Source: Flavobacteriaceae bacterium
Lineage (GTDB): Bacteria; Bacteroidota; Bacteroidia; Flavobacteriales; Flavobacteriaceae
Direction: 5' to 3'
Assembly: GCA_016763595.1 (NCBI GenBank)
Contig: JAESTN010000167.1
Coordinates: forward strand, 1-27,593
Length of the DNA: 27,593 bases
Under the pieces are notes generated by a model. It was not told the origin of the DNA and searched no databases. It saw only the letters and a list, made by a program, of their open reading frames with translations. A program made the translations under genes and the position numbers. Position 1 is the stretch's first letter; each line of letters begins with the position of its first letter. Below, piece by piece: positions 1 through 7,660 of this stretch.

Positions 1-129
1 ATCCAGAGTATTTTTCGGTAACGGCTATCTACACCATCAAATACCGGATTGCCTGAGCAACCACATGATGCTTCTTGTGTGGAACCGCATTCTTGATCAA
101 ATATTGGAACCATTTAGTCGTCCATTAAA
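1..129. repeat. Terminal overlap of a circular assembly (identical to 27465-27593)
   Basis: All 129 bases are identical to the last 129 bases of the window. One copy holds the 5' end of the CDF transporter gene (1-113, minus strand), which is complete only in the copy at the other end. This is what an assembler leaves at the ends of a circular contig, so the true molecule is inferred to be a 27,464-bp circle and the repeat is not biological. Confidence 0.95.
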
Positions 130-152
130 ACTTTCTTGTCTTGCTGGAATAA

Positions 153-183
153 TTGATACATCCTCTAGTAACTAGAGGAGCAA
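153..183 (-). promoter_or_regulatory. MerR-type promoter/operator of the CDF-TRAP operon
   Basis: Read on the minus strand, a -35 box TTGCTC (183-178) and a -10 box TATCAA (158-153) are separated by 19 bp. Such an over-long spacer is typical of promoters twisted open by MerR-family activators. Inside the spacer is a perfect dyad, CCTCTAGT-A-ACTAGAGG in plus-strand reading (162-178). The promoter points into the CDF transporter gene, whose ATG in the circular molecule is at 113. The divergent MerR-family gene starts at 191, so the operator probably controls both directions. The dyad core differs from the one shared by the two mer promoters, which suggests a different regulator or inducer. Confidence 0.8.
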
Positions 184-190
184 GCAAAAT

Positions 191-613
191 ATGCAGGATT
201 TTTCAATTGGAGAAGCTTCAAGGAGATGTGGCGTTAAGGTGCCGACCATTCGCTATTATGAGGAGATTGGTCTCTTGCCGCTGCCACCTCGTAACGAAGG
301 AAACCGTCGTATCTATGATACCGCTGCCATCAATCGCCTTGCATTTGTCCGTCATGCGCGCGCGTTGGGGTTTGAGATTGCAGCAATACGGACTTTGCTG
401 GAGCTTCAAGGCAAGCCAGGCCAGCCATGTGATGCAGCCGATGCCATTGCCAGAATACGACTAACAGATGTCGAACAACGTATCGATGCTCTTGGTGCTT
501 TGCGAATTGAATTGAAACGCATGATTTCTGAATGCACTCTTGGAAATGTCTCTGAATGTCGCGTGATCGAGATACTTACTGATCACAATCGACACAGCAT
601 CAGTCATGGCTAA
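191..613 (+). CDS. MerR-family metal-responsive regulator (CadR/PbrR/ZntR-like)
   Basis: 140 aa. The N-terminal winged helix-turn-helix of the MerR family is clear (FSIGEASRRCGV, then TIRYYEEIGLLP near residues 20-30), followed by the long dimerisation helix and a C-terminal metal-binding loop. Cys80, Cys115 and Cys123 match the three metal-sensing cysteines of MerR/CadR/PbrR proteins. Cys80 sits where copper(I) sensors of the CueR type carry serine, so a divalent metal (Cd, Zn, Pb, Hg or Co) is expected. The gene is divergent from the CDF-dctQ-dctM operon, with a 19-bp-spacer promoter and dyad between them. It is a paralogue of the merR at 4912-5331, not a copy. The exact metal cannot be read from the sequence. 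Confidence 0.9.
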   Translation: MQDFSIGEASRRCGVKVPTIRYYEEIGLLPLPPRNEGNRRIYDTAAINRLAFVRHARALGFEIAAIRTLLELQGKPGQPCDAADAIARIRLTDVEQRIDALGALRIELKRMISECTLGNVSECRVIEILTDHNRHSISHG

Positions 614-699
614 TCAGCTGACTAATGCTATTTTTTCCTTCTGTTAAAAAAGTCAATCCTATCAGTCGAACAGGTTGTCCCGCCAAGGGTTGGCAATCG

Positions 700-951
700 T
701 CAGGCGATAATTCTCCGGCGCTCTTCATATTCTCTTGCATCGATATCGCCAGCTGCAAACCGTTCGTTCAATATATTCAGTGCTTCACTTGATGAGCGAT
801 ATCCAGAGCTATTGCCACTTGCCCATTTTACGATCATGACAATCGCAAGAATTATAAGCGCAAAAAATCCAATCATCATAAAGGGGCCAAAGAACATTCC
901 GCCCCAGCCCATCATCATATTGCTGCCATTCATCATTCCGTTATCCATCAT
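700..951 (-). CDS. Small Met-rich membrane protein with C-terminal SHOCT domain
   Basis: 83 aa. The N-terminus is very rich in Met, Gly and Asn (about residues 1-15). One hydrophobic segment follows (about 20-43), and the C-terminal part (about 55-82, SSSEALNILNERFAAGDIDA then YEERR) matches the short SHOCT motif found at the ends of many small membrane proteins. A GGAG ribosome site lies just upstream of the ATG. It is the last recognisable gene on the mer strand, 121 bp after the four-helix membrane protein. Met-rich SHOCT proteins are often seen beside copper or mercury genes, but their role is not established. A part in metal handling at the membrane is inference. Confidence 0.75.
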   Translation of the reverse strand: MMDNGMMNGSNMMMGWGGMFFGPFMMIGFFALIILAIVMIVKWASGNSSGYRSSSEALNILNERFAAGDIDAREYEERRRIIA

Positions 952-1072
952 GTTGCAATTCTCCTATGTTTGAGTTTTGTTCAATTTACAGCTTCCAACG
1001 ACAGGAAGGTAAAGTGAGGGTTTGGTAATGATTCCACATAATTGATCGTACGGAAATTGACCCAGATTTACC

Positions 1073-1462
1073 CTAACTATAAGGCGTGGTATCTTGTCGA
1101 TACCGGCCCCACAGCTTTTCGGTAAGATACCAAATACCACCGTTGCCAACACCAATTGCAACACCCAGCCAACGCCAGCCTTCTATACCGAACGACAAAA
1201 CATCAAAACCATGTAATGCCACGGGAATCGTCATAAAAAGAAAGAATGGCCCAGTATAATAGCAATGTGTTCGACCGCACCGTCTTGCATTCAACAGGCA
1301 AGCGCCTCCCATCCACGCCAATGCAGCAATCCAAATCACTGTTCTGGCGAATGGTTCAAGCAATATAGACAATATCATGGCACCAATTGGTAGGCCCCAT
1401 ACGAGCAAGAACACCTTGATTCCCGATGCCCAATCATTGACTGGCTGATCGATTGACTGCAC
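1073..1462 (-). CDS. Four-helix membrane protein of unknown function in the mer operon
   Basis: 129 aa from a GTG at 1462. That start has GGAG four bases upstream, while a GTG at 1480 (135 aa) has no visible ribosome site. Four hydrophobic segments can be seen. Between the second and third is a conspicuous cytoplasm-sized loop with RRCGRTHCYYTGPFF, giving a Cys-x4-Cys pair with an adjacent His. The second segment holds a further Cys (GGACLLNA). The start codon lies 8 bases before the merA stop, so translation is probably coupled. I believe proteins with this RCGRxHC motif recur next to merA in other bacteria, but I cannot name a characterised member. Thiol ligands inside a membrane protein suggest Hg(II) binding or transport. 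Confidence 0.75.
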   Translation of the reverse strand: MQSIDQPVNDWASGIKVFLLVWGLPIGAMILSILLEPFARTVIWIAALAWMGGACLLNARRCGRTHCYYTGPFFLFMTIPVALHGFDVLSFGIEGWRWLGVAIGVGNGGIWYLTEKLWGRYRQDTTPYS

Positions 1463-1469
1463 CAGACTC

Positions 1470-2903
1470 CTAACCCGCACAACACGATAGTTTTTTCACA
1501 TCCATATCAAATGTTTGTGCTGCCAGTTTCAACCCTTCAACGGTTGTCAAATATGGGAAAATCATAGAGCCCAGTTCTTCATAGGTCATGCCCGCCTTAA
1601 TCGCCAAAGCGGCAGTTTGAATGCTATCAGAACCTTCAGGTGCAAGGATATGGGCACCAAGCAGCTTTTTGGTTTTTGCATCTGCAATGAGCTTAAACAG
1701 ACCACGGGTATCACGTGCAGCAAGCGCGCGTGGCACATTATCCAAAGTCAAAATCGAAGTTTTTACATCGAATCCTGCTGCCCTAGCTTGAGCCTCAGTA
1801 TAACCAACACTGGCCACTTGCGGATCAGTGAATACCACTGCAGGCATCACACTGTTGTCGTATGAAAGAGAATTGCTGTTCAACGCATTTTTGGCGGCAA
1901 TTTTTGCACCATAAGCTGCCATGTAGACGAATTGATCGTTCCCGGTCACATCACCCGCCGCATAAACATTATCGCGTGTGGTGCGCATTTGCGGATCAAC
2001 GATAATACCTTGATTACCGGCGATATCGATTCCGGCTGCTTTCAAATTCAACTGATCGGTATTGGGGGTACGACCAGAAGCAATCATGACTTTCTCAGCC
2101 GTTATAACCTTCGCACCCTTGGGGCTATTTAAATGTAGGTGCACGGAATTTCCAATTTGCTCAATACGGTCATAGGTAATGCCTTTGACTATAGAGATAC
2201 CTTCATCGGCAAAATAACCGGTCAATGCTTCACCAATTTCCGGCTCGGCTTCCGGCAATAGCCCGCGACGGCTTACGATAGTTACTTTTACTCCGGCGCG
2301 GGCAAATATCTGCGCGATCTCCGCGCCAATATAGCCTGCACCAATCACGATCATCGATTCCGGCAGCGTTTCCTGTTCAAGAGCCGTGGTACTATCCAGA
2401 AACGGCACGTCTTCAATGCCTTCAATTGAAGGCAATGCGGGGCGTGTTCCCGTGGCAATGATAATCTTTTTGGCATTGATGGGTTTGCCATCAACTTTAA
2501 GCGCGCCATCATCTGCAAATGAGGCCTTGCCTTCCAGATAGGCAATCGAGTTATAGGCAGGTAAAATGTCGATATATTTGGCCTTGCGCAGATCATCGAC
2601 CAAGTCTTGCTTCTGCTTGACCATAGCACTCCAGTCGGTGACCTTGGCTTGAACCTCAATACCATCAAAGCGCTCAGCTGCACTTGCGGCATGGAGCGAT
2701 TCAGCCGCCCTGATTAGGGCTTTGGAGGGTACACAGCCGACGTTGACGCAAGTGCCGCCAATCGTGCCATAGCCGATAACGGCAACTTGCGCTCCCTCAT
2801 CCGCAGCAGTAATCGCCGCAGAAAATCCGGCAGAACCAGCCCCAATTACAGCCAAATCATATTGGCCATTCGCAGGCTTATCATTATCGTAACAATCACT
2901 CAT
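1470..2903 (-). CDS. merA: Mercuric reductase MerA
   Basis: 477 aa. This flavoprotein reduces Hg(II) to volatile Hg(0) with NADPH in the cytoplasm. The FAD dinucleotide fold GAGSAG is at residues 21-26, and the redox-active disulfide motif TCVNVGCVPS has Cys52 and Cys57. A second nucleotide fold, GAGYIGAE, serves NADPH. The C-terminus ends KLSCCAG, with the paired Cys474-Cys475 that receive Hg(II) from the partner subunit and distinguish MerA from other disulfide reductases. The N-terminal MerP-like (NmerA) domain of many MerA proteins is absent, so metal must arrive from the transport proteins or cellular thiols. GGAG lies nine bases before the ATG. The gene is in the merT-merP operon. Confidence 0.97.
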   Translation of the reverse strand: MSDCYDNDKPANGQYDLAVIGAGSAGFSAAITAADEGAQVAVIGYGTIGGTCVNVGCVPSKALIRAAESLHAASAAERFDGIEVQAKVTDWSAMVKQKQDLVDDLRKAKYIDILPAYNSIAYLEGKASFADDGALKVDGKPINAKKIIIATGTRPALPSIEGIEDVPFLDSTTALEQETLPESMIVIGAGYIGAEIAQIFARAGVKVTIVSRRGLLPEAEPEIGEALTGYFADEGISIVKGITYDRIEQIGNSVHLHLNSPKGAKVITAEKVMIASGRTPNTDQLNLKAAGIDIAGNQGIIVDPQMRTTRDNVYAAGDVTGNDQFVYMAAYGAKIAAKNALNSNSLSYDNSVMPAVVFTDPQVASVGYTEAQARAAGFDVKTSILTLDNVPRALAARDTRGLFKLIADAKTKKLLGAHILAPEGSDSIQTAALAIKAGMTYEELGSMIFPYLTTVEGLKLAAQTFDMDVKKLSCCAG

Positions 2904-2940
2904 TTAGTTCAACTCCGTAGTTTCATAATTTTGTTAATTC

Positions 2941-3324
2941 TCACGCTGTCTGGGCGTTTGATTTTCTTACATAAAGCCCATAAATCGCCACTAGGGCGAC
3001 AGCAGCAAGTGATATGCGCAGGGCATATCGGAATTCTAGCCAGATTAGCAGGGCAGCAAAGGCAACCACAAGAATGGCAATAACGGTCTTGGGTGAAGCA
3101 CCCGGCCTGCCAGCGCGAATGTAAAGCGCCTGGGCAACAACGCCCAATGACGCGAACATTACCGGAAACACCACAAAGTCTATTCCACCGACAAGGCCGG
3201 ATAGTCCGGCACCGGCAAATGCCAGCACCAGCAAGGGTGTAAAACAGCAAACTGCCGCGATCAGACTTCCAGCTATCCCGGTTTTGAGCATTTTTGCGCT
3301 CTGTTGTCGTTCAGTATCATTCAT
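2941..3324 (-). CDS. MerF-like mercuric ion membrane transporter
   Basis: 127 aa, with about four hydrophobic helices. The first carries the vicinal pair Cys26-Cys27 in AAVCCFTPLLV, which matches the CCFTP signature of MerF, where the pair takes Hg(II) into the membrane. The following GLSGLVGGIDFVVFP stretch also resembles MerF's second helix. MerF is usually near 80 aa with two helices and a second Cys pair in its tail. This protein lacks that second pair and adds two more helices, so it is an extended MerF/MerT-type relative rather than a standard MerF. It lies directly upstream of merA in the operon. Hg(II) import is the likely role. Confidence 0.8.
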   Translation of the reverse strand: MNDTERQQSAKMLKTGIAGSLIAAVCCFTPLLVLAFAGAGLSGLVGGIDFVVFPVMFASLGVVAQALYIRAGRPGASPKTVIAILVVAFAALLIWLEFRYALRISLAAVALVAIYGLYVRKSNAQTA

Positions 3325-3343
3325 TCTCTATCATCCAGTTAGT

Positions 3344-3709
3344 TCATCTGTGTTTCTTTGAATCAGGCAAATTCAATAGAGATGCGAACGCAGTCCACCC
3401 ATTATTTATTCCGGCGTTCGCACAATCAGACAATTCGCTTGGCTCAACGACAAAATTGTTAGTGTGCCTGACTTGCGTTTCTTCGACAGTTTTCTTGCGG
3501 GACATTAAACGTTTATGCCGAATGACAGAAGAAATCGTAAGTCCTACAAGAGCCATTACCAGTGCCGCAATCAAACCAAATCCGCTAAACAATCCAGCCA
3601 AGCCACCCACCAATGCTACCAAAGCTGCGATACCGCCGCCGCAACAAACAACCATTAATGGTGCCCCAATAAGTATTGTGGTCAAGATGGCAACAGGTTT
3701 ATCAGACAT
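3344..3709 (-). CDS. Small membrane protein with VCCGGG motif, unknown function (mer operon)
   Basis: 121 aa. Two or three hydrophobic helices fill the first 65 residues, and the first contains a vicinal Cys pair (MVVCCGGGIAAL, Cys22-Cys23). The remaining half is polar, basic at first and with one Cys near residue 96. AAGGAG lies seven bases before the ATG. Vicinal cysteines in the first helix are the hallmark of Hg(II) permeases (MerT, MerF, MerC, MerE), and the gene sits between merP and the MerF-like gene, so Hg(II) transport is plausible. I do not recognise it as a named family. It shares the CC-in-first-helix layout with the 70-aa protein at 23505-23717. Confidence 0.7.
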   Translation of the reverse strand: MSDKPVAILTTILIGAPLMVVCCGGGIAALVALVGGLAGLFSGFGLIAALVMALVGLTISSVIRHKRLMSRKKTVEETQVRHTNNFVVEPSELSDCANAGINNGWTAFASLLNLPDSKKHR

Positions 3710-3742
3710 GACATGGCTCCTTCATGGATCTAGAATTATGGC

Positions 3743-4039
3743 CTAGTTGATAACTTTGCCTTCATAGCCATAGTCACTTGTGCTTTTCGCAATAACATTG
3801 GGCGTGGTGATTGCATCGTCGTAGCTCACAACAAATTGGGCCGTCTGGTTATTTTGATTATAACTGCCGTCAGTAATTTCGGCACTTTTAACCGCATTGA
3901 TTGCTCCTGCAGCGATATATGGACATGAAGAACAATATAACCCGCTCACTTCAATATTTGTGGTACGCTGTTCAGCGCTTGCAGTTCCAGAAGCAAGTGA
4001 CAAAACCGCTACAGCAAAGACGGTGTTGAGTATTTTCAT
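3743..4039 (-). CDS. merP: Periplasmic mercury-binding protein MerP (divergent copy)
   Basis: 98 aa. A Sec signal peptide (residues 1-22, cleavage likely after TASA) is followed by a heavy-metal-associated fold. The metal motif reads GLYCSSCPYI, the CxxC loop that binds one Hg(II). The rest keeps the ending of MerP (VSYDDA, then the ATEDAGYP-like stretch as STSDYGYEG). Compared with the other MerP here it has Tyr instead of Met before the first Cys and a longer middle loop rich in Asn and Gln. AAAGG lies seven bases before the ATG. Two MerP proteins in one operon suggest gene duplication with divergence. Confidence 0.88.
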   Translation of the reverse strand: MKILNTVFAVAVLSLASGTASAEQRTTNIEVSGLYCSSCPYIAAGAINAVKSAEITDGSYNQNNQTAQFVVSYDDAITTPNVIAKSTSDYGYEGKVIN

Positions 4040-4117
4040 AATTCTACCTTTCCTATTGATGCCACAATTAGCATCACAACAATAATTGCTAACCGTATAG
4101 CCCTTCGTGAAATCGAT

Positions 4118-4402
4118 TTATTGAATAACCGTCGATGGGAAGCCAACATCGGCGGTCGCTTCACGGATTTCTTCAACATTGGTCAAAGTATCATCATAGG
4201 TTACCGTGGCCGACAAATCCTTCATCGTCGCTTCAACGCTCTTAATGCCGTCAAGCATATTAATTGAACCTTTCACAATATATGGACAAGAGGCACAAGA
4301 CATACTGGGTAAAGAGAGTTTGATGGTTTTATCAGCAGCCATCGATACAGATGATGCGAGCACAGTAGATGCGAACAAAACTGCAGTTAATAGAGATTTC
4401 AT
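4118..4402 (-). CDS. merP: Periplasmic mercury-binding protein MerP
   Basis: 94 aa from the ATG at 4402; longer readings upstream run into merT and lack a signal peptide at their start. The signal peptide ends near residue 23 (VSMAADKT). The metal site is SMSCASCPYIV, with Cys36 and Cys39 of the CxxC loop. The C-terminal part (EATADVGFPSTVIQ) closely follows classical MerP. AAGGA is placed ten bases before the ATG. MerP captures Hg(II) in the periplasm and passes it to MerT, which is encoded just upstream with a 14-bp gap. It is the more standard of the two MerP copies. Confidence 0.93.
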   Translation of the reverse strand: MKSLLTAVLFASTVLASSVSMAADKTIKLSLPSMSCASCPYIVKGSINMLDGIKSVEATMKDLSATVTYDDTLTNVEEIREATADVGFPSTVIQ

Positions 4403-4416
4403 GTCAAGTCTTTCCT

Positions 4417-4830
4417 TTAATATCCAAAAACAAGTGGTGCGAGATAAGGGATGATTACAGGCCACGAGAATGCAATCAGCACAAGTATGGTTGCAAACCA
4501 CAAAGACCCTTTGACGAGGCGATTTGGTAATGGCTTGGCGCAGGCTGAATCTTCTGCGCATGCTACCTTGGGTTTACGGTAAACAAGGTAGTAACCATAA
4601 CCAAGAAAACCCAAGGTAATAGCGATAAAAATTGGTTTATATGGTGTAAGTGCAGTCAGGTTTGCCATCCAGGCACCGGATATGCCGAGACTAAACAGCA
4701 CGAGGGGAACCACGCAACAGGTGGAAGCGGCAATAGCACCAAGGATTCCACCAGCGGCAATAAGTTTAGTTTTGGTTGAATCATCACTGCTCGCAGCTTC
4801 GCCAGCTACGATATTGGCAACGTCACTCAT
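4417..4830 (-). CDS. merT: Mercuric transport protein MerT
   Basis: 137 aa from the ATG at 4830, which has AGAGGA ten bases upstream. A GTG at 4860 is too close to the predicted transcription start to be used. Three transmembrane helices are expected. Cys38-Cys39 lie in the first helix (ASTCCVVPLVLF), the classical Hg(II)-accepting pair, and Cys91 and Cys97 lie in the cytoplasmic loop (VACAEDSACA), matching the second Cys pair of MerT. The inner-membrane protein receives Hg(II) from MerP and delivers it to MerA. It is the first gene of the minus-strand mer operon, directly behind the MerR-type promoter. Confidence 0.95.
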   Translation of the reverse strand: MSDVANIVAGEAASSDDSTKTKLIAAGGILGAIAASTCCVVPLVLFSLGISGAWMANLTALTPYKPIFIAITLGFLGYGYYLVYRKPKVACAEDSACAKPLPNRLVKGSLWFATILVLIAFSWPVIIPYLAPLVFGY

Positions 4831-4869
4831 GTAATTAATATCCTCTCGCTTTTTCTTCACTGTGACTAT

Positions 4870-4900
4870 ATGATAACATCTGTACTAACTACAGATGCAA
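4870..4900 (-). promoter_or_regulatory. mer operator/promoter (PmerT) between merT and merR
   Basis: On the minus strand a -35 box TTGCAT (4900-4895) and a -10 box TATCAT (4875-4870) are separated by 19 bp, the over-long spacing of Hg-activated MerR promoters. A dyad CATCTGTA / TACAGATG with a 5-bp centre lies at 4877-4897. merR begins at 4912 on the other strand, so the same site can repress merR. The 31-bp element matches the promoter at 23379-23409 at 26 positions. Confidence 0.9.
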
Positions 4901-4911
4901 GAGAATAATTC

Positions 4912-5331
4912 ATGAGCGAAATCACAATAAAGAGAGGCTACGCGATCGGGGAGATGTCACGCCAAACAGGCGTTAATATTGAGACAATTAGGTACTATGA
5001 GCGAATTGGCATTATCCCAAAGCCGGATCGCACAGAAGGTGGGAACAGGCAATATAATCATGATGAGCTAAAACGCCTATCTTTCGTGAGGCGTTGCCGA
5101 GAACTAGGTTTCAGTCTTAATGAAATTCGTGCACTACTGGAAATGGCCGACCGTGATGATTTTACTTGTAACGAAGTACACGATATGACCGCCTCCCATC
5201 TGATAAACGTCAAAAAGAAGCTCAATGATCTAAAACGACTTGAGCGGGTTTTGAAGGGCATGGTTGCAGAATGCAGCAAAGGCGACGTTCCCGATTGTCC
5301 GATTATCGACACGCTGTTTGAATTGAAATAA
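4912..5331 (+). CDS. merR: Mercuric resistance regulator MerR
   Basis: 139 aa. The N-terminal winged helix-turn-helix (YAIGEMSRQTGVNIETIRYY, residues 10-29) is followed by the dimerisation helix. Cys86, Cys121 and Cys129 correspond to the three cysteines that bind one Hg(II) across the MerR dimer. The spacing between the last two is seven residues, one less than in Tn501 MerR but common in the family. The tail CPIIDTLFELK resembles MerR. The gene is divergent from merT over a shared operator. It probably controls both the merT operon and the plus-strand cluster at 23505, because their operators match. Confidence 0.93.
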   Translation: MSEITIKRGYAIGEMSRQTGVNIETIRYYERIGIIPKPDRTEGGNRQYNHDELKRLSFVRRCRELGFSLNEIRALLEMADRDDFTCNEVHDMTASHLINVKKKLNDLKRLERVLKGMVAECSKGDVPDCPIIDTLFELK

Positions 5332-5486
5332 CCGTAGATGTTTTTCTACCAATATTAGACCATTGTTCTGTTTTGATTCAATATCTTCCTATATCTGATT
5401 AGAAATAATCCAAGTAGCGACATCGTCGATTTGGTAGATAATGTGCCCTGCGCCAATTGACGCTTTTCATAACCTTCAATCCGTCT

Positions 5487-5535
5487 CGGTTTTTGCATTT
5501 GCGGCTGGCACCGCCGGTTGCAAATGCAAAAACCG
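5487..5535. terminator. Perfect 16-bp inverted repeat between merR and the ParB-domain gene
   Basis: The arm CGGTTTTTGCATTTGC (5487-5502) is followed by a 17-bp centre containing its own small GGC/GCC repeat, then by the exact reverse complement (5520-5535). It lies between two convergent genes, ending at 5331 and 5582. Read from the minus strand, a CCGCC/GGCGG stem (5578-5574 with 5537-5533) runs into five T (5532-5528) that form part of the arm, so it could terminate the ParB-domain gene. A recombination or protein-binding site is the alternative, since the arms are longer than a terminator needs. Confidence 0.55.
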
Positions 5536-5581
5536 CCCGATCATTTCTGACCGAACGGCTCTTGGCGGAGAATTTTCCTAC

Positions 5582-7321
5582 TTAACAGAAGTGTTTCTTG
5601 ACACTCTTCCAATTGCTCATGGCCTCGATGCCGCCTCGCTTGGTGTATGAAGCCATTGGAAAGCGCATATATCGTGGCTCCCAGTCTTTTTTGCCACCTG
5701 TGCGGGTGCCGTCAAGATAATCGCGGATAATCCCCTTTTGCACCTTCGCAGTTGCAGAAATATTGCCATCTGCCGAGGCCTTGGTGCCAACATGTTTGAT
5801 GATGGCGTTAATGGCTTCCTTATCCCGTAACAAATCAAAGAAAGCATCATCTGGTGACCAGCTTTCCATCATATCGACACAGAGCATTTCACCCAGAACT
5901 TCGACCATTGCAGAGCCATTTGGCAGGGTTTCTGCCACAACGAAAGTGATAATTGTCGTGACCTGCTCATCGGTAAGGGCAATCAGTTTGGCGAAAACCT
6001 CATAAAGATCATGGCAATTTTTCCAATCCTCTTTTCGTTGCACGAGTGTATCATTGGTATCTTTGCCGCAACCGAGCAAATCCCGCACGACCTGACGTTG
6101 ATCGTCAAATTTATCTTCGGCATTGTTGGTTTCCAATGAATGTGAAATCACCTCGGTATTGGCCTTTTGAGCATCGGCTTTGATACTCCAAAGCGAAGAC
6201 CCTGCTATCATTTGAGCAACGCACAGGCGAAGTGCTACGCCACTGTGATTGAGCAATTCCGTGCGAACGGCAGAATGACGGTGCAAATCAAGATAGTTCT
6301 GCATGGCCTTGGTGAGTTCTGGTTTTAATACGGGGGTAGTATCCTCATCAGCGGATTCAGCCTTTTTAAGCAATTCCACCGCTTTGGTGGTGAGATAGCC
6401 TTCGTTGAAAGTTACTTCGCCATTGCGGGAAATCTCGATATAGACCGCTCCCCCTTTAGTTTTGGCAATCTTGGTAAAATCCCATTTGTACCAGCTTTCG
6501 CCAACTTCCAAGATATTCACCTGTGACCAGCCATTATCAAGATAGCGTTCTTTCGCCTTGGCAATCTCAATATTCTGCAATTCCCAGAATTTGGGGGCAT
6601 CATCAAAATAGCGGTTTTCACTGAATAGATCGGTGATAATGCCGCCCTTATAGGTTTCAAGATCAAACAGAGCGGTATCAACTTGAATATCTGCTCCGCC
6701 AAACAGCCATTCTTTCAGGTGGCTTCCTTGGGGCGCATAACCATCCCCATTGAACAGTTCCAGCCATTCTTTTTGTTGTTTTTTGGTTGCCATCGTCAAT
6801 TGACGAATAGTCATCGCGTTGATCTTCTCGGCTCGGTAGGCATTGAGAATAGGGAGTATCAGATTTGCAATTGCCAGCCTTTGTGTGACCAAACGCTTGC
6901 TGATACCAAATTGACTGGCAATGTATTCAACCGACTGACCCTGTTTTGACAGGGCAGAAAACGCCTTGTACTGGTCGATTTCATCCATGGGCAATCTGGC
7001 AATATTTTCAGCCAATGACGCTTCAATTGCTTTGGCATCGTCCCCTGCTTCCATGACAATACACGGCAACGGGTCAACACTTATGCCTGATTCTTTGGCT
7101 TCTTCTGCCAATTTTTGTACGGCATAAAAACGGCGTTGCCCCGCCACGATTTCAAAGCCCTGGCATTTTGTGTCGTCTTTGTTTGGGCGCACCAAAAGCG
7201 GTTGTAATACCCCCAGTGAGCGGATGCTTGGCAGAATATCACCAATATCCTTCGCCCCTTTTTTTCGAACATTGATGGTTGTTGTGTTTAGGTTTTCGAT
7301 ATTTATATGTTGTAATTCCAT
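5582..7321 (-). CDS. Large ParB/RepB/Spo0J-domain plasmid protein
   Basis: 579 aa. The N-terminal ParB domain is clear: NVRKKGAKDIGDILPSIRSL, then LGVLQPLLVRP, then the arginine patch EIVAGQRRFYA (about 60-70) and the SLAENIARLPMDEIDQ box (about 100-120). A helix-turn-helix follows (YIASQFGISKRLVTQRL). The remaining 400 residues are alpha-helical and polar. Proteins of this size with ParB at the front are common on alphaproteobacterial plasmids near ardC and DUF3768 genes. They are longer than partition ParB (about 300 aa), and their role (DNA binding, possibly partition or nuclease-like) is not settled. AAGGAG precedes the ATG, and a 339-bp structured leader lies upstream. The plasmid also has a separate ParA with its own small partner. 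Confidence 0.85.
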   Translation of the reverse strand: MELQHINIENLNTTTINVRKKGAKDIGDILPSIRSLGVLQPLLVRPNKDDTKCQGFEIVAGQRRFYAVQKLAEEAKESGISVDPLPCIVMEAGDDAKAIEASLAENIARLPMDEIDQYKAFSALSKQGQSVEYIASQFGISKRLVTQRLAIANLILPILNAYRAEKINAMTIRQLTMATKKQQKEWLELFNGDGYAPQGSHLKEWLFGGADIQVDTALFDLETYKGGIITDLFSENRYFDDAPKFWELQNIEIAKAKERYLDNGWSQVNILEVGESWYKWDFTKIAKTKGGAVYIEISRNGEVTFNEGYLTTKAVELLKKAESADEDTTPVLKPELTKAMQNYLDLHRHSAVRTELLNHSGVALRLCVAQMIAGSSLWSIKADAQKANTEVISHSLETNNAEDKFDDQRQVVRDLLGCGKDTNDTLVQRKEDWKNCHDLYEVFAKLIALTDEQVTTIITFVVAETLPNGSAMVEVLGEMLCVDMMESWSPDDAFFDLLRDKEAINAIIKHVGTKASADGNISATAKVQKGIIRDYLDGTRTGGKKDWEPRYMRFPMASYTKRGGIEAMSNWKSVKKHFC

Positions 7322-7660
7322 GGCTTTTTTCTCCTTATAACCAAGTTTGAATGTGCGTCATCGCACCATGCAAAACCCTCACTTGAAGGTCGTGCATGAA
7401 ACCTTGGCTAGCGCCGAGCGACCAAAACAAAGTTGGAAATGCCGAGCAAAGCGAGCCATTTTTTGGGAGAGCGATCAAATCCCTGGGATGGGTCAACACT
7501 CTTCTCGGGAACCGCGAAGCGGCGGAAGATTGTTGACGCACAGCAACGCGTCCCCTGGTTTGATGTAAGCTGGATTTAGGTTTCCAAGCACGTCGAAGAC
7601 GGGCGTAGATAAGAAGTGGCGGCTACTTTGCCGCCTCCCCTACTCTTCTGTCAGGGATCG
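7322..7660 (-). ncRNA. Structured leader of the ParB-domain gene (motif copy A)
   Basis: There is no credible gene in these 339 bases. In RNA from the minus strand, a core at 7577-7477 folds as an outer AAAUCC/GGAUUU pairing, a GACGC/GCGUC hairpin with loop GUUGCUGU, and a CAACA-UCUUC / GAAGA-UGUUG helix closed by a CCG-CUUCG-CGG hairpin. The same arrangement with changed base pairs is found at 16573-16432 before another minus-strand gene. Sequence shared by both copies includes GGACGC, GCUGU, UCUUCCGCCG, CCCGAGAAGA and CCCAUCCC. A regulatory leader RNA, or a protein-binding site acting as RNA, is inferred. Confidence 0.55.

Noticed and set aside
1..129. Terminal direct repeats as a mobile-element or phage end
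   Set aside because: The identical 129 bases include coding sequence of the CDF gene that is complete only if the ends are joined; assembly overlap explains it fully.
964..1164. 66-aa frame downstream of the four-helix membrane protein
   Set aside because: It overlaps that gene and shows no protein-like pattern or ribosome site.
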